This document shows, one piece after another, positions 6,595-14,023 of a stretch of DNA of 15,852 bases. The DNA lies in contig JASIBJ010000037.1 in the NCBI GenBank assembly GCA_030045215.1, forward strand, positions 1-15,852. The letters are read 5' to 3'. The stretch is from Streptosporangiaceae bacterium (lineage in GTDB: Bacteria; Actinomycetota; Actinomycetes; Streptosporangiales; Streptosporangiaceae). Position 1 is the stretch's first letter. Every line of letters begins with the position of its first letter. The translations under genes and the position numbers were made by a program. A model generated the notes under the pieces. That model was not told the origin of the DNA, did not search any database, and saw nothing but the letters and a program-made list of their open reading frames with translations.

Positions 6595-6753
6595 GCGGCT
6601 GGGCGTTGCCAGGGGTGGTACGCGGCTGGACGTTGCCAGGGGCGGTACGCGGCTGGGCGTTGCCAGGGCGAAAGGCGGCTGGGCGTTGCCAGGGGCGGTA
6701 CGCGGCTGGGCGTTGCCAGGGCGGAACGCGGCTGGGCGTTGCCAGGGCGGAAC
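6595..6753. repeat. Six tandem 26/27-bp repeats
   Basis: Six head-to-tail units start at 6595, 6622, 6649, 6675, 6702 and 6728. Each begins GCGGCTGGGCGTTGCCAGGG (unit 2 has one A for G); the variable tail is GTGGTAC, GCGGTAC, CGAAAG or CGGAAC. Unit lengths are 27, 27, 26, 27, 26 and 26, so no reading frame is kept and the array is unlikely to be protein-coding. Each unit holds a small inverted repeat, CTGG-N6-CCAG. There are no spacers, so it is not a CRISPR array. It lies just beyond the marR stop codon. Confidence 0.88.
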
Positions 6754-6781
6754 GTGGGATTACGCCGAAGTCGGTCGTGCC

Positions 6782-7333
6782 TTAGCACGTGGTCTCGGAC
6801 GCGGGATCAGCCCGGTCAGGCTCCTCCTCGTCGCCATCGCACTCCAGCGGGCCGCCCAGGCCAGGGCCCACAGGGGAGTCGGCGGCAGCGATGATCGCCT
6901 CGCTGATCGCGGTCAGCTGAGCGACCTGCTCGGCGCTGAGCAGGTCGAACATCGATCGCCTGACATGCTCGACATGTCGGGGTGCAGCCGCCTCAAGCGC
7001 CGCGTACCCGGCGTCGGTGAGCTTGGCGATCTGGCCTCGGCGGTCGGTCGCGCAGTTGAGCCGCTCGACCCACCCGCGTTCCTCGAGCCGGGCCACCGCG
7101 TGCGACAGCCTGCTCTTGCTGGAGGCTGAGGCCTCGGCCAGTTGACTCATTCGCAGCGCGCGGCCGGGCGCCTCGGACAGCCGGACGAGGATCTCGTAAT
7201 AGCCGTGCGGAATGCCCGACTCGTGCTGAAGCTGACCGTCGACCGCCGAGAACAGCGTCTGCGTGGCGGTGAGGAACGCCCGCCAGGCGCGCTGCTCCTC
7301 GGCTGTGAGCCAGCGAGTATCTGAGTCGGCCAT
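6782..7333 (-). CDS. MarR-family transcriptional regulator
   Basis: 183-residue winged-helix regulator. A helical N-terminus (WLTAEEQRAWRAFLTATQTL) leads to the dimer/DNA-binding region GIPHGYYEILVRLSEAPGRA. The helix-turn-helix is about 60-92 (MSQLAEASASSKSRLSHAVARL) and the wing about 93-103 contains CATDRRGQ, where Asp97-Arg98-Arg99 is the usual MarR wing motif. The acidic tail after about residue 160 is not conserved in the family. The ATG at 7333 is preferred over 7420, since upstream codons cross the promoter and operators. A -10 (TATGCT, 7345-7340) ends six bases before this ATG, so the mRNA is probably leaderless. It diverges from yceI and most likely represses it and itself. The ligand is unknown. 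Confidence 0.9.
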   Translation of the reverse strand: MADSDTRWLTAEEQRAWRAFLTATQTLFSAVDGQLQHESGIPHGYYEILVRLSEAPGRALRMSQLAEASASSKSRLSHAVARLEERGWVERLNCATDRRGQIAKLTDAGYAALEAAAPRHVEHVRRSMFDLLSAEQVAQLTAISEAIIAAADSPVGPGLGGPLECDGDEEEPDRADPASETTC

Positions 7334-7339
7334 GCCCCC

Positions 7340-7370
7340 AGCATACCGCAGGTAGTTGAACATTTGACAA
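7340..7370 (-). promoter_or_regulatory. marR promoter (leaderless)
   Basis: TTGTCA (7370-7365) and TATGCT (7345-7340) are separated by 19 bases, and the start codon lies six bases after the -10. The AGTTG-N9-CAACT repeat overlaps the -35, as expected for autorepression. Confidence 0.55.
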
Positions 7371-7424
7371 CTCGCTGTCGGTTGTGATATTCGTTGAGCA
7401 ATCAACAACAGAACATTCAACTAC
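7352..7424. promoter_or_regulatory. Operator-like inverted-repeat array between marR and yceI
   Basis: The array has several parts. GTAGTTGAA (7352-7360) is matched by TTCAACTAC (7416-7424) at the outer ends. AGTTG-N9-CAACT spans 7354-7372. ACAAC-N9-GTTGT lies within 7367-7385. GTTGA-GCAA-TCAAC (7393-7406) is a compact perfect palindrome. All share a GTTGA/TCAAC-like half-site. MarR proteins usually bind such palindromes in the divergent promoter region; which of these is bound is inference. Confidence 0.6.
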
Positions 7425-8006
7425 ATGCGATCGGGAGTGATCACATTGACCGCAGCAACCACGGAGACCGGGATCCCCGGCTACGAAGTCGGCACCTGGA
7501 ACATCGACCCGGTCCACTCCGAGGTGGGTTTCTCCGTCCGGCACATGATGGTCAGCAAGGTCCGCGGTCGGTTCACGAACTTCAGCGGCCAGCTGGTTAC
7601 CGCCGATGACCCGACGGCGTCCTCCGTGACGGCCGAGATCGACCTCAAGTCGATCAACACGGGCAACGAGCAGCGGGATGACCACATCAGGTCGGCCGAC
7701 TTCTTCGAAGTCGAGACGTACCCGACCATGACCTACCGCTCGACCGGCGTCCGGGTTGTCGGCGGCGAGTACATCCTCGACGGGGAACTGACGCTCAAGG
7801 GCGTTACGAGGAACGTACCGCTCCGCCTCGAGCTGAACGGGTTCGGGCCGGACGCGTACGGCGGCATTCGGGCCGGCTTCACCGCGAGCGGCGAGCTCGA
7901 CCGACGGGACTTCAACGTCAGCTTCAACGCGCCCCTGGCCAACGGCGGCGTGGTGGTGTCGGACAAGATCGGGCTGCACCTTGAGATCGAGGCCGTCAAG
8001 GCCTGA
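7425..8006 (+). CDS. YceI-family lipocalin-like protein
   Basis: Up to 193 residues, a single YceI domain: an eight-stranded lipocalin-like barrel known in some members to bind polyisoprenoid or other lipophilic molecules. Family landmarks are GTWNIDPVHSEVGFSVRHMM near the start, then VRGRFTNFSGQL, DDHIRSADFFEVETYPTMTY and GELTLKGVTRNVPL. The protein ends VVVSDKIGLHLEIEAVKA. There is no signal peptide, so it should be cytoplasmic, unlike the periplasmic E. coli YceI. The start is uncertain: the ATG at 7425 lacks a ribosome site and abuts the operator array, while a TTG at 7446 has GGGAG (7433-7437) eight bases upstream and may be the true start. It diverges from a MarR gene, a common pairing, and is probably controlled by it. 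A strong hairpin follows. Confidence 0.9.
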   Translation: MRSGVITLTAATTETGIPGYEVGTWNIDPVHSEVGFSVRHMMVSKVRGRFTNFSGQLVTADDPTASSVTAEIDLKSINTGNEQRDDHIRSADFFEVETYPTMTYRSTGVRVVGGEYILDGELTLKGVTRNVPLRLELNGFGPDAYGGIRAGFTASGELDRRDFNVSFNAPLANGGVVVSDKIGLHLEIEAVKA

Positions 8007-8024
8007 CCTGACGCATCCCGGCTC

Positions 8025-8069
8025 CGGGCCGGTCACGCCGCCCTTTCCGGCGCGGTGGTGGCCGGCCCG
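8025..8069 (+). terminator. Hairpin terminator after yceI
   Basis: 8025-8041 pairs with 8052-8069 over about 17 positions (outer CGGGCCGG/CCGGCCCG perfect, two G-T pairs, one bulged G) around a 10-base loop. It starts 18 bases after the yceI stop. No T-run follows. Confidence 0.65.
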
Positions 8070-8232
8070 TTCACGTGTTACGTGCCACCCAGACGCCGTG
8101 CTCCTGCATCAGGCTGGTACTGCCCGGTGGTGACTGGCCGTACCGCCGGACGTTCCCGGGTACTGGATGTAACCGCCCGACTCGGCACAGAACCGGGCGT
8201 CATATGTGAAGTCTCGATATGCCCGCCATAGG
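8070..8232. other. Non-coding stretch before the Mo hydroxylase promoter
   Basis: I see no supportable gene here. A CACGTG palindrome lies at 8072-8077. The minus-strand reading frame crossing this region runs on into the middle of the Mo-subunit gene and has no family signature. Confidence 0.4.
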
Positions 8233-8262
8233 TTGCAGCGGCGCATCCCGCACCGTGATACT
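8233..8262 (+). promoter_or_regulatory. Possible promoter of the Mo hydroxylase operon
   Basis: TTGCAG (8233-8238) and GATACT (8257-8262) are separated by 18 bases and resemble a housekeeping sigma promoter. This gives a leader of roughly 65 bases before the ATG at 8334. Confidence 0.45.
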
Positions 8263-8333
8263 GACCCCACTGCTGTGGCCGGGCGCGACGCGCGGACCCG
8301 CCAGTGTCATGCACCGGAAGGCAGAGGAGCTTC

Positions 8334-10643
8334 ATGAGCATCCTGGGTACCCGAGTCGTGCGGACAGAAGACCCGCGCCTGCTGACCGCTGGGGGCACGT
8401 ACGTCGACGATCTGCGGGTGCCCGAGCTGACCCGGGCAGCCCGGGTCACGTTCGTCCGGAGTCCGGTCGCGCATGCCCTGATCACGGGGATTGATGCCGC
8501 TGCCGCGCGGGAGGCACCGGGCGTGCTCGCCGTACTGACCGCGGCCGATCTGGACGACCTGCCGCCCCCGCCACCCGACGACGGGGGCGGTGGCGGTGCC
8601 GGTGAGGCCGCTCCGCTGCCGCTCGGCGGACCCTGGGCCGAGCCGTTGCTCGCCGTCGACCGCGTCAGGTTCGTCGGCGAGCCGGTGGCCATGGTGATCA
8701 CGACCGACCGGTACCAGGGCGAGGATGCGGCCGAGCTGGTCAGCGTGGACTACGAGCCGCTCCCCCCGGTCATCGGCACGGACGCGGCGCTGGGCGATGA
8801 GTCCCTGCTGTTCCCGGCAGCCGGCACGAACGTCGCCGTGAACTTTGGCGCGCCTGCCGATTCCGCGACCTTCGACGGCTGCGAGGTGGTCGTCGAGCAC
8901 ACGATCGAGAATCAGCGGCTGGCGCCTGTGCCGATGGAGGGCCGGGCGTGCGCGGCGCACTGGGCGGACGGCAAGCTCACGGTCTGGGTGAGCACCCAGA
9001 ACGCGCAGATCGCGCGGTTCATTCTGGCCGGTGCGCTCGGGCTTGACCCGGCCAGCATCCGGGTTGTGGCCCCCGACGTCGGCGGAGGGTTTGGCGCCAA
9101 GATCGGAATAGACCGCGATGGGCTGCTGGTGGCCTGGGCGGCCAAGCACACGGGCAGCCCGCTGCGCTGGGCGGAGACCCGCAGCGAGAACCTGCTCGCG
9201 ATGACACACGGCCGGGCTCAGCGGCAGGTCATCAAGATCGGCGGGAGCCGCGACGGCCGCATCCTCGCCTATCGGCTGGAGATCGTTCAGGACACCGGCG
9301 CCTATCCGCGGATGGGCGGCTTCCTGCCCTTCCTGACCAGCCTGATGGCCACGGGCCCTTACGACATCGGGAAGGCGGAGACTGCCTACCGGGTCATCGT
9401 GACGAACACGACCCCGATCTCCGCCTACCGCGGCGCCGGACGGCCCGAGGCGACGGCAGCGGTCGAGCGCGCGGTCGACCTCTTCGCCGCCGGGATCGGC
9501 ATGGATCCAGCCGACGTGCGGAGGATCAACCTGGTGCCGCCCGACCGGTTCCCCTACACCTCGCCATGCGGTGCCGTCTACGACACCGGCGCCTACGCCG
9601 AGGCACTCGACAAGGTGCTGGCTGGCGCGGGCTACCGGGAACTGCGGGCCGAGCAGGCCCGCCGGCGGGAGCGCGGCGACGTGCGCCAGCTGGGCATCGG
9701 CCTGGCCAGCTACGTGGAAATCACGGCGGGGGACGCTGCTGGCGGCGAGACGGCCCGCCTCGTGGTGCATGACGACGGCACAGCCACGGTCTATACCGGC
9801 AGCTCGGCCCACGGTCAGGGCCACCACACCGCCTGGGCCATGCTCGTGCAGGCCGAGCTCGGCATCGACATGGACAAGGTCAGGGTGATGCACGGCGACA
9901 CCGACCTGATCCCGATGGGCGTCGGAACGTACGCCTCCCGATCGCTGCAGCTTGGTGGCGTCGCGGTCCAGAAGGCTGCCGTCGATGTCAGGGAGCAGGC
10001 GCGGCGGATTGCGGCGGACATGCTCGAGGCGAGCGAATCCGATCTTGAACTGGACGTTGATCGCGGCCTGTGGCACGTGCGCGGCGATCCGGAAGCCAGC
10101 AGGACATGGGCCGAGGTGGCCGGGCACGCGGGCGAGGACGGCCTGGCCGCATCGGTCAACTACACCGAGGGCCAGCCGACTTTCCCGTTCGGTACCCATC
10201 TCGCGGTCGCGGAGGTCGATACCGAGACCGGCAAGGCGACGATGGTGCGGCACGTCACCGTCGATGACGCCGGGACCGTGCTGAACCCGCTGCTGGCCGA
10301 GGGCCAGCGTCATGGTGGCATCGCCCAGGGCGTCGCTCAGGCGCTGCTGGAAGAGATGCGCTACGACTCGGAGGGCAACCCGGTCACCGGGACGCTGGTC
10401 GACTACGCGATCATCACCGCCGCGGAGCTACCCAGCTTCGAGTTGCTGGCGAGCGAGACGCCGGCCACCGTCAACCGGCTGGGAGCCAAGGGCATCGGCG
10501 AGGCGGGGACGATCGGCGCCACGCCGGCGACGCAGAACGCCGTCATCGACGCGGTCAGCCACCTGGGCGTGCGTCACATCGACATGCCGGTCACCCCCGA
10601 GCGGGTCTGGACCGCGATCAGCGAAGCGAGGGAGGGCCGGTGA
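8334..10643 (+). CDS. Xanthine dehydrogenase/CO dehydrogenase-family molybdopterin-binding large subunit (form II, CoxL-like)
   Basis: 769-residue catalytic subunit of a molybdenum hydroxylase, which binds the Mo-molybdopterin cytosine dinucleotide cofactor and hydroxylates an organic substrate with water. The start is the ATG at 8334, with GAGGAG just upstream and the family opening [30 protein letters not shown] (from residue 249) and [12 protein letters not shown] are Mo-cofactor loops. [17 protein letters not shown] contains Glu723, the expected active-site base. The active-site loop is AYRGAGR (364-370), the form II type, and not the AYxCSFR of true CO dehydrogenase, which has the Cys binding Cu; CO oxidation is therefore unlikely. 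The substrate is unknown. It is first in an operon with the Fe-S and FAD subunits, and its stop overlaps the next start (GTGA). No maturation genes are in the window. Confidence 0.93.
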   Translation: MSILGTRVVRTEDPRLLTAGGTYVDDLRVPELTRAARVTFVRSPVAHALITGIDAAAAREAPGVLAVLTAADLDDLPPPPPDDGGGGGAGEAAPLPLGGPWAEPLLAVDRVRFVGEPVAMVITTDRYQGEDAAELVSVDYEPLPPVIGTDAALGDESLLFPAAGTNVAVNFGAPADSATFDGCEVVVEHTIENQRLAPVPMEGRACAAHWADGKLTVWVSTQNAQIARFILAGALGLDPASIRVVAPDVGGGFGAKIGIDRDGLLVAWAAKHTGSPLRWAETRSENLLAMTHGRAQRQVIKIGGSRDGRILAYRLEIVQDTGAYPRMGGFLPFLTSLMATGPYDIGKAETAYRVIVTNTTPISAYRGAGRPEATAAVERAVDLFAAGIGMDPADVRRINLVPPDRFPYTSPCGAVYDTGAYAEALDKVLAGAGYRELRAEQARRRERGDVRQLGIGLASYVEITAGDAAGGETARLVVHDDGTATVYTGSSAHGQGHHTAWAMLVQAELGIDMDKVRVMHGDTDLIPMGVGTYASRSLQLGGVAVQKAAVDVREQARRIAADMLEASESDLELDVDRGLWHVRGDPEASRTWAEVAGHAGEDGLAASVNYTEGQPTFPFGTHLAVAEVDTETGKATMVRHVTVDDAGTVLNPLLAEGQRHGGIAQGVAQALLEEMRYDSEGNPVTGTLVDYAIITAAELPSFELLASETPATVNRLGAKGIGEAGTIGATPATQNAVIDAVSHLGVRHIDMPVTPERVWTAISEAREGR

Positions 10644-11110
10644 AGGTCAGGCTGACGGCGAACGGCAACGAGGTCGCTGCCGAGGTGGAGGACCGCACGC
10701 TGCTCGTCCACTTTCTGCGCGATGTGGCCGGCCTCAGCGCGACCAACGTCGGTTGCGACACGAGCTCCTGCGGCGCCTGCACGGTGCTGCTGGACGGGCG
10801 GTCGGTGAAATCATGCACGGTTCTCGCGGCGCAAGCCGACGGGTGCGAGATCACGACCGTGGAGGGACTCGCCGATCCCGCGGGCGAGATGCACCCCGTG
10901 CAGGCCGCCTTCCGGGCCGAGCACGCTCTGCAGTGCGGGTTCTGCACTCCAGGAATGGTCATGGCCGCCGTCTCGCTGCTCGCGGAGAACCCCGACCCGA
11001 CCGAGGAACAGGTCAGGACCGCCCTGGAGGGCAACCTGTGCCGGTGCACCGGCTACCACAACATCGTCAGGGCGGTGCTCGCCGCCGCCAGCGAGAGGCG
11101 GCCCAGTTGA
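10640..11110 (+). CDS. [2Fe-2S] small subunit of molybdenum hydroxylase (CoxS-like)
   Basis: 156-residue iron-sulfur subunit that passes electrons from the Mo site to FAD. The N-terminal plant-ferredoxin-like domain has Cys39, Cys44, Cys47 and Cys59 ([17 protein letters not shown]). The C-terminal helical domain has Cys99 and Cys102 ([13 protein letters not shown]), then Cys134 and Cys136 ([13 protein letters not shown]). All eight ligands of the two 2Fe-2S clusters are present. The length is normal for the family. Translation starts at a GTG within the GTGA overlap with the large subunit and ends in a TTGA overlap with the FAD subunit, so all three should be made in fixed ratio. The [12 protein letters not shown] form is the one usual in CO dehydrogenase-like enzymes. 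Confidence 0.95.
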   Translation: MKVRLTANGNEVAAEVEDRTLLVHFLRDVAGLSATNVGCDTSSCGACTVLLDGRSVKSCTVLAAQADGCEITTVEGLADPAGEMHPVQAAFRAEHALQCGFCTPGMVMAAVSLLAENPDPTEEQVRTALEGNLCRCTGYHNIVRAVLAAASERRPS

Positions 11111-11925
11111 TCCCCGCACCTTTCACCTACAGGCGCGCGGCCTCGGTCGACGAGGCGCTCCAGCTGGCCATCGAAGGCGGCGAGGACGCGAAGTTCCTCG
11201 CCGGAGGGCATTCGCTGCTGCCGCTGATGAAGCTTCGGCTGGCCGTGCCGGAGACCCTCATCGACATCGGCCGGCTTGGCGAGCTCAGCTATATCAGCGA
11301 ACAGGACGGTCACATCGCGGTCGGCGCCCTCACCAGCCACGACACGGTGGCCCGGTCGGACCTGCTAGCGGCCGAGCTGCCGCTGCTCGCGCATGCCGCC
11401 GGTCAGGTCGGCGACCCGCAGGTCCGGCATCGCGGCACGATTGGCGGATCCCTCGCGCACGCCGACCCGGCCGCGGACCTGCCCGCGGTGATCCTGGCCC
11501 TGGGCGCGAGGCTGGTGGCCCGCGGGCCCTCGGGTATCCGCGAGATCCCGGCCGCTGACTTCTTCCGCGACTTGTTCGAGACCGCCCTGCAGCCGGACGA
11601 GTTGCTGACCGAGATCCGCATCCCGAAGCCGCACGTAACCGGCTGGTCATTCCAGAAGTTCACCAAGCGCGGGATCGACTGGGCGATCGTGGGAGTAGCG
11701 GTGCAGGGCAGCAGCGTGGCGCTGGTGAACATGGGCTCCACGCCGCTTCGAGCCAGCGCGGTCGAGCGCGCGCTCGCGGCCGGCTCGGAGCCGCGCGACG
11801 CCGCGGCGCACGCGGCCGAGGGCACCAACCCGCCCGACGACCTCAACGGCGGGCGGACCTACCGGGAGCACCTGGCTCGCGTTCTCGTGGCCCGTGGGCT
11901 TGCGGAGGCCCGTTCACGCAACTGA
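11107..11925 (+). CDS. FAD-binding medium subunit of molybdenum hydroxylase (CoxM-like)
   Basis: 272-residue flavoprotein subunit that takes electrons from the Fe-S subunit and delivers them to the final acceptor. The start is a TTG overlapping the previous stop (TTGA); this gives the family opening [18 protein letters not shown]. The frame is open upstream as well, but only as a shadow of the previous genes. FAD-binding signatures are [14 protein letters not shown] (from residue 32) and [18 protein letters not shown] (from residue 111). The C-terminal CoxM-type domain follows ([15 protein letters not shown], then [16 protein letters not shown]). At 272 residues it is slightly shorter than usual. 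The operon order large-small-medium differs from the medium-small-large of classical coxMSL. A hairpin follows the stop. Confidence 0.93.
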   Translation: MIPAPFTYRRAASVDEALQLAIEGGEDAKFLAGGHSLLPLMKLRLAVPETLIDIGRLGELSYISEQDGHIAVGALTSHDTVARSDLLAAELPLLAHAAGQVGDPQVRHRGTIGGSLAHADPAADLPAVILALGARLVARGPSGIREIPAADFFRDLFETALQPDELLTEIRIPKPHVTGWSFQKFTKRGIDWAIVGVAVQGSSVALVNMGSTPLRASAVERALAAGSEPRDAAAHAAEGTNPPDDLNGGRTYREHLARVLVARGLAEARSRN

Positions 11926-11927
11926 GT

Positions 11928-11959
11928 GGTCGGGCGGCTCGCGCCTATCCGGCCCGACC
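11928..11959 (+). terminator. Hairpin after the Mo hydroxylase operon
   Basis: GGTCGGGC (11928-11935) pairs perfectly with GCCCGACC (11952-11959) three bases after the stop. A run of six T lies further on (11987-11992), too distant for a classical intrinsic terminator. Confidence 0.5.
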
Positions 11960-12152
11960 GTTCAGGAGTTATACCGGTTTTCATCATTTTTTCGCCCAGC
12001 AGGCGGCCGGTAGATGCAGGCTGTGATCTCAAGGCGCCCGCAGCCCGGCCGGCTGGGAAGCATGCCCTGCCGGGCTTGCGCGCTTGGTGGCAGACTGGGC
12101 TGCGTCAGCGGTTTGCTCTCGCAGATCCGTAGTCGCGACGTGGGAGGGCGAC

Positions 12153-12377
12153 ATGGCACCTAGTTCGGACGTTTTCGGCGGCCCCGAGCCCGACGAGGAA
12201 GGCACCGATCTGCTGAGCGGGTCAGATCCCGGTGAGGACGAAGACGAGCTTGGCGGTCCCGAGCCTGACGAGGAAGACACTGACGTGCTCAGTGGATCAG
12301 ATCCCGGTGAGGACGAGGACGAGTTCGGCGGTCCAGAGCCGGACGAGGAGGGCACGGACATCCTGCGCCCGCACTGA
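12153..12377 (+). CDS. Small, extremely acidic protein of 25-residue repeats, unknown function
   Basis: 74 residues, not recognised as any known family. The ATG has GGGAGGG (12142-12148) four bases upstream. Residues 8-32 and 33-57 are two full copies of a unit beginning FGGPEPDEEGTD, followed by LLSGSDPGEDEDE; residues 58-70 are a partial third. About 11 of 25 residues per unit are Asp or Glu, and the only basic residues are near the C-terminus (RPH). The repeats differ mostly at third codon positions, which favours a selected protein over a DNA repeat. There is no signal peptide or membrane segment, and the chain is probably disordered. It could bind cations, mimic nucleic acid or act as a chaperone-like acidic tether, all speculative. 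It sits alone between the Mo hydroxylase operon and a convergent reductase gene. Confidence 0.7.
   Translation: MAPSSDVFGGPEPDEEGTDLLSGSDPGEDEDELGGPEPDEEDTDVLSGSDPGEDEDEFGGPEPDEEGTDILRPH
12174..12362 (+). repeat. 75-bp coding repeats in the acidic protein gene
   Basis: Units start at 12174 and 12249, with a truncated third from 12324. Spacing is exactly 75 bases and frame is kept, with mostly synonymous differences between units. Confidence 0.85.
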
Positions 12378-12390
12378 GCGGGCAGGTTGA

Positions 12391-12443
12391 GCCGGCGGGC
12401 GGTTGGCCTGGAGAATCTCCGTCAGTCAGCCGCCCGTCCCGGC
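12391..12443. terminator. Compound hairpin between convergent genes
   Basis: CGGGCGG (12396-12402) pairs with CCGCCCG (12430-12436), extended outward by GCC/GGC-type pairs. An inner GGAG-AAT-CTCC hairpin lies in the loop. The stop codon of the reverse-strand epimerase gene (12426-12428) is within the loop. It probably serves both the acidic protein gene and the epimerase gene. Confidence 0.45.
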
Positions 12444-13424
12444 GGTCCAGCGGGCCAGGAGCTGAGCTTCGCGCTCCGCGGAGATGCCGACACCGTCCGG
12501 CCGGCCTTCAAGCGCTCGATCTCCCGAACGGATGTCGGCAACCGTCTGGCGCAGCGGCCGGGGAGCCAGCCCGGTCGCGAACGCGGCCGCCGGGTCGGCC
12601 GAGTTCGCGTTGGCCTCATCCGGATCGCCCGCGTTCCACAGGGGCAGGGCCTGGCCATCGACGCCCTCGGCCAGCAGGAAGTCGGTGTCGACCCAGACCA
12701 GCCGCGTGCCGGCCGGCGCCACCTCGGCGGCGGCCGCCTCCAGCATCTGGCCAAAGCCGAACGGCGGAGCCGGGCTCACCGCGTGGAAAGCGCCGGTCAC
12801 CGATCGCTCGACGAGGCCGATGCTCCAGGTTGCCTGGTCGCGCGCGTCGATGACCTGGATCGGATCCTCCGGCCGGCCGGGCGCCAGCACCGTTCCGCCG
12901 CGGGCTAGCCGGTCCACCCACCACGTGAGGCGATAAGAATGATCATGTGGTCCGACGACATAGGTGGGCCGGATGATCAGCGCTTCAGGCCCGTATATCT
13001 CGCCGGCAGCCCGCTCGCATTCGGCCTTCAATCCGCCGTAGTTTTCGAAGGTAACGAACTCGGCATCGGGGTCGGCGCAGTCCGCCAGCGGGGCACTTTC
13101 GTCGTAGCCCCAGGGCAGTGGCAGCTTATACGCGGACACGCTCGAGACAAGCACGGGCCGGCCACCCCGCCGGCCGAGCGCTGAGGCGAGCGAGCGCACC
13201 TGGCGCGGGAAGTAGGCGCACACGTCGATGGTCGCGTCCCAGCTGCCGTCGGCCAGCGTGGACAGGTCGCCGTCGCGATCGCCGATCAGGTGGGTGGCTT
13301 GCGGGAACAGGTCGCTTCCGGTCTTGCCCCGGTGGAACAGGGTGACGTCGTGGCCGCCGTCGACCGCGGCTTGCGCGATGTACCGGCCGACGAACGCCGT
13401 GCCGCCGATGATCAGGATCCGCAT
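12426..13424 (-). CDS. NAD-dependent epimerase/dehydratase-family (extended SDR) reductase
   Basis: 332-residue Rossmann-fold protein. The N-terminus MRILIIGGTAFVGRYIAQAA has the dinucleotide-binding GGTAFVGR (7-14). SSVSAY (94-99) and Tyr129-xxx-Lys133 (NYGGLKAECE) supply the SDR catalytic residues, followed by IIRPTYVVGPHDHS. This is the extended SDR pattern of sugar epimerases and related reductases. The ATG at 13424 is chosen because the fold begins there; an in-frame ATG at 13508 would lie inside the upstream gene. It shares one base with the upstream peroxiredoxin stop (TGATG), so the two are translationally coupled. The substrate is not evident; the coupling to a peroxiredoxin hints at a redox or stress role. 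Confidence 0.88.
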   Translation of the reverse strand: MRILIIGGTAFVGRYIAQAAVDGGHDVTLFHRGKTGSDLFPQATHLIGDRDGDLSTLADGSWDATIDVCAYFPRQVRSLASALGRRGGRPVLVSSVSAYKLPLPWGYDESAPLADCADPDAEFVTFENYGGLKAECERAAGEIYGPEALIIRPTYVVGPHDHSYRLTWWVDRLARGGTVLAPGRPEDPIQVIDARDQATWSIGLVERSVTGAFHAVSPAPPFGFGQMLEAAAAEVAPAGTRLVWVDTDFLLAEGVDGQALPLWNAGDPDEANANSADPAAAFATGLAPRPLRQTVADIRSGDRALEGRPDGVGISAEREAQLLARWTAGTGG

Positions 13425-13909
13425 CAGGCGGCCGTCAGCGCGGCAAGTTGCGCCGAGATTGTCGCCGCAGCCGGAAACGTCAGGCCAACGAGTGTCACGT
13501 GCTTCCATCGCAGGATGCCCTCGGCGTCAACGACGAAGACCGACCGGCGCAGTCCGGCTCCGCCGAGAGTGATCCCGTACAGGCGGCTGACCTTGAGGCC
13601 CTCGTCGGCCAGCAGCGGGAACGCCAGGTTGTACCGGCGGGCGAACTGCTCGTGGCTGGCCAGGCCCTGCGGGCTGATCGCCCACACGTCCGCGCCGAAG
13701 TTCGTGAAGTTCTCCAGGCCAGAGGTGTAGGAGCACAGCTGCTTGGTGCAAACGCTGGTGTTGTCGCCTGGATAGAACGCAAGCACGACCGGGCGCCCGC
13801 GGTGCGCCGAGAGCGTGTACTCCGCCGCCACGGCATCGCCGTCCTTGACCACCACGCCGGAAAGGGTAAATTCCGGGGCGGCCCGGCCAGTGACCGGTGT
13901 CTTGGCCAA
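13424..13909 (-). CDS. BCP/PrxQ-type peroxiredoxin
   Basis: 161-residue thiol peroxidase that reduces hydrogen peroxide and organic hydroperoxides, regenerated by thioredoxin. The active site FYPGDNTSVCTKQLCSYTSG has peroxidatic Cys54 and a resolving Cys59 five residues on, the BCP/PrxQ arrangement. Further family segments are PEFTLSG near the start, FPLLADEGLKVSRLYGI and RRSVFVVDAEGILRWKHV. The start is a TTG at 13909: AGGAGG lies eight bases upstream, and the ATG directly after AGGAGG is out of frame. The reading frame continues far upstream antisense to the hydrolase gene, but that part is a shadow. It is first in a two-gene reverse-strand operon with the SDR reductase. Confidence 0.9.
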   Translation of the reverse strand: MAKTPVTGRAAPEFTLSGVVVKDGDAVAAEYTLSAHRGRPVVLAFYPGDNTSVCTKQLCSYTSGLENFTNFGADVWAISPQGLASHEQFARRYNLAFPLLADEGLKVSRLYGITLGGAGLRRSVFVVDAEGILRWKHVTLVGLTFPAAATISAQLAALTAA

Positions 13910-14011
13910 CGCGTCATCCTCCTGGGCTCGATGATGATCCCCGCCAAAGCCTACGTGCTTGAGACGGTATGAGGCGGTCCCGTCGGCGCGCACCAGCCGG
14001 CCTCTCCTGGG

Positions 14012-14017
14012 TATGGT
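14012..14017 (+). promoter_or_regulatory. -10 element for a leaderless hydrolase gene
   Basis: TATGGT fits TANNNT and ends six bases before the ATG at 14024. There is no Shine-Dalgarno. No clear -35 is seen. Confidence 0.45.
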
Positions 14018-14023
14018 GGCGCA

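Noticed and set aside
6595..6753. CRISPR array
   Set aside because: Units are directly adjacent, near-identical and without spacers; no cas genes are present.
6540..6785. Repeat protein encoded by the tandem array (GWALPG units)
   Set aside because: Unit lengths of 26 and 27 bases shift the frame between units, so no repeated peptide is maintained, and there is no clear ribosome site.
8307..10313. 668-codon open frame on the minus strand
   Set aside because: It lies antisense to the Mo-subunit gene, has no family signature and a composition typical of a GC-rich shadow frame.
8334..10643. True (form I) CO dehydrogenase CoxL
   Set aside because: The Cu-binding AYxCSFR loop is absent; the sequence has AYRGAGR instead.
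10312..11106. Upstream extension of the FAD-subunit frame
   Set aside because: It overlaps the large and small subunit genes and gives low-complexity Arg-rich protein; the family opening starts at the TTG at 11107.
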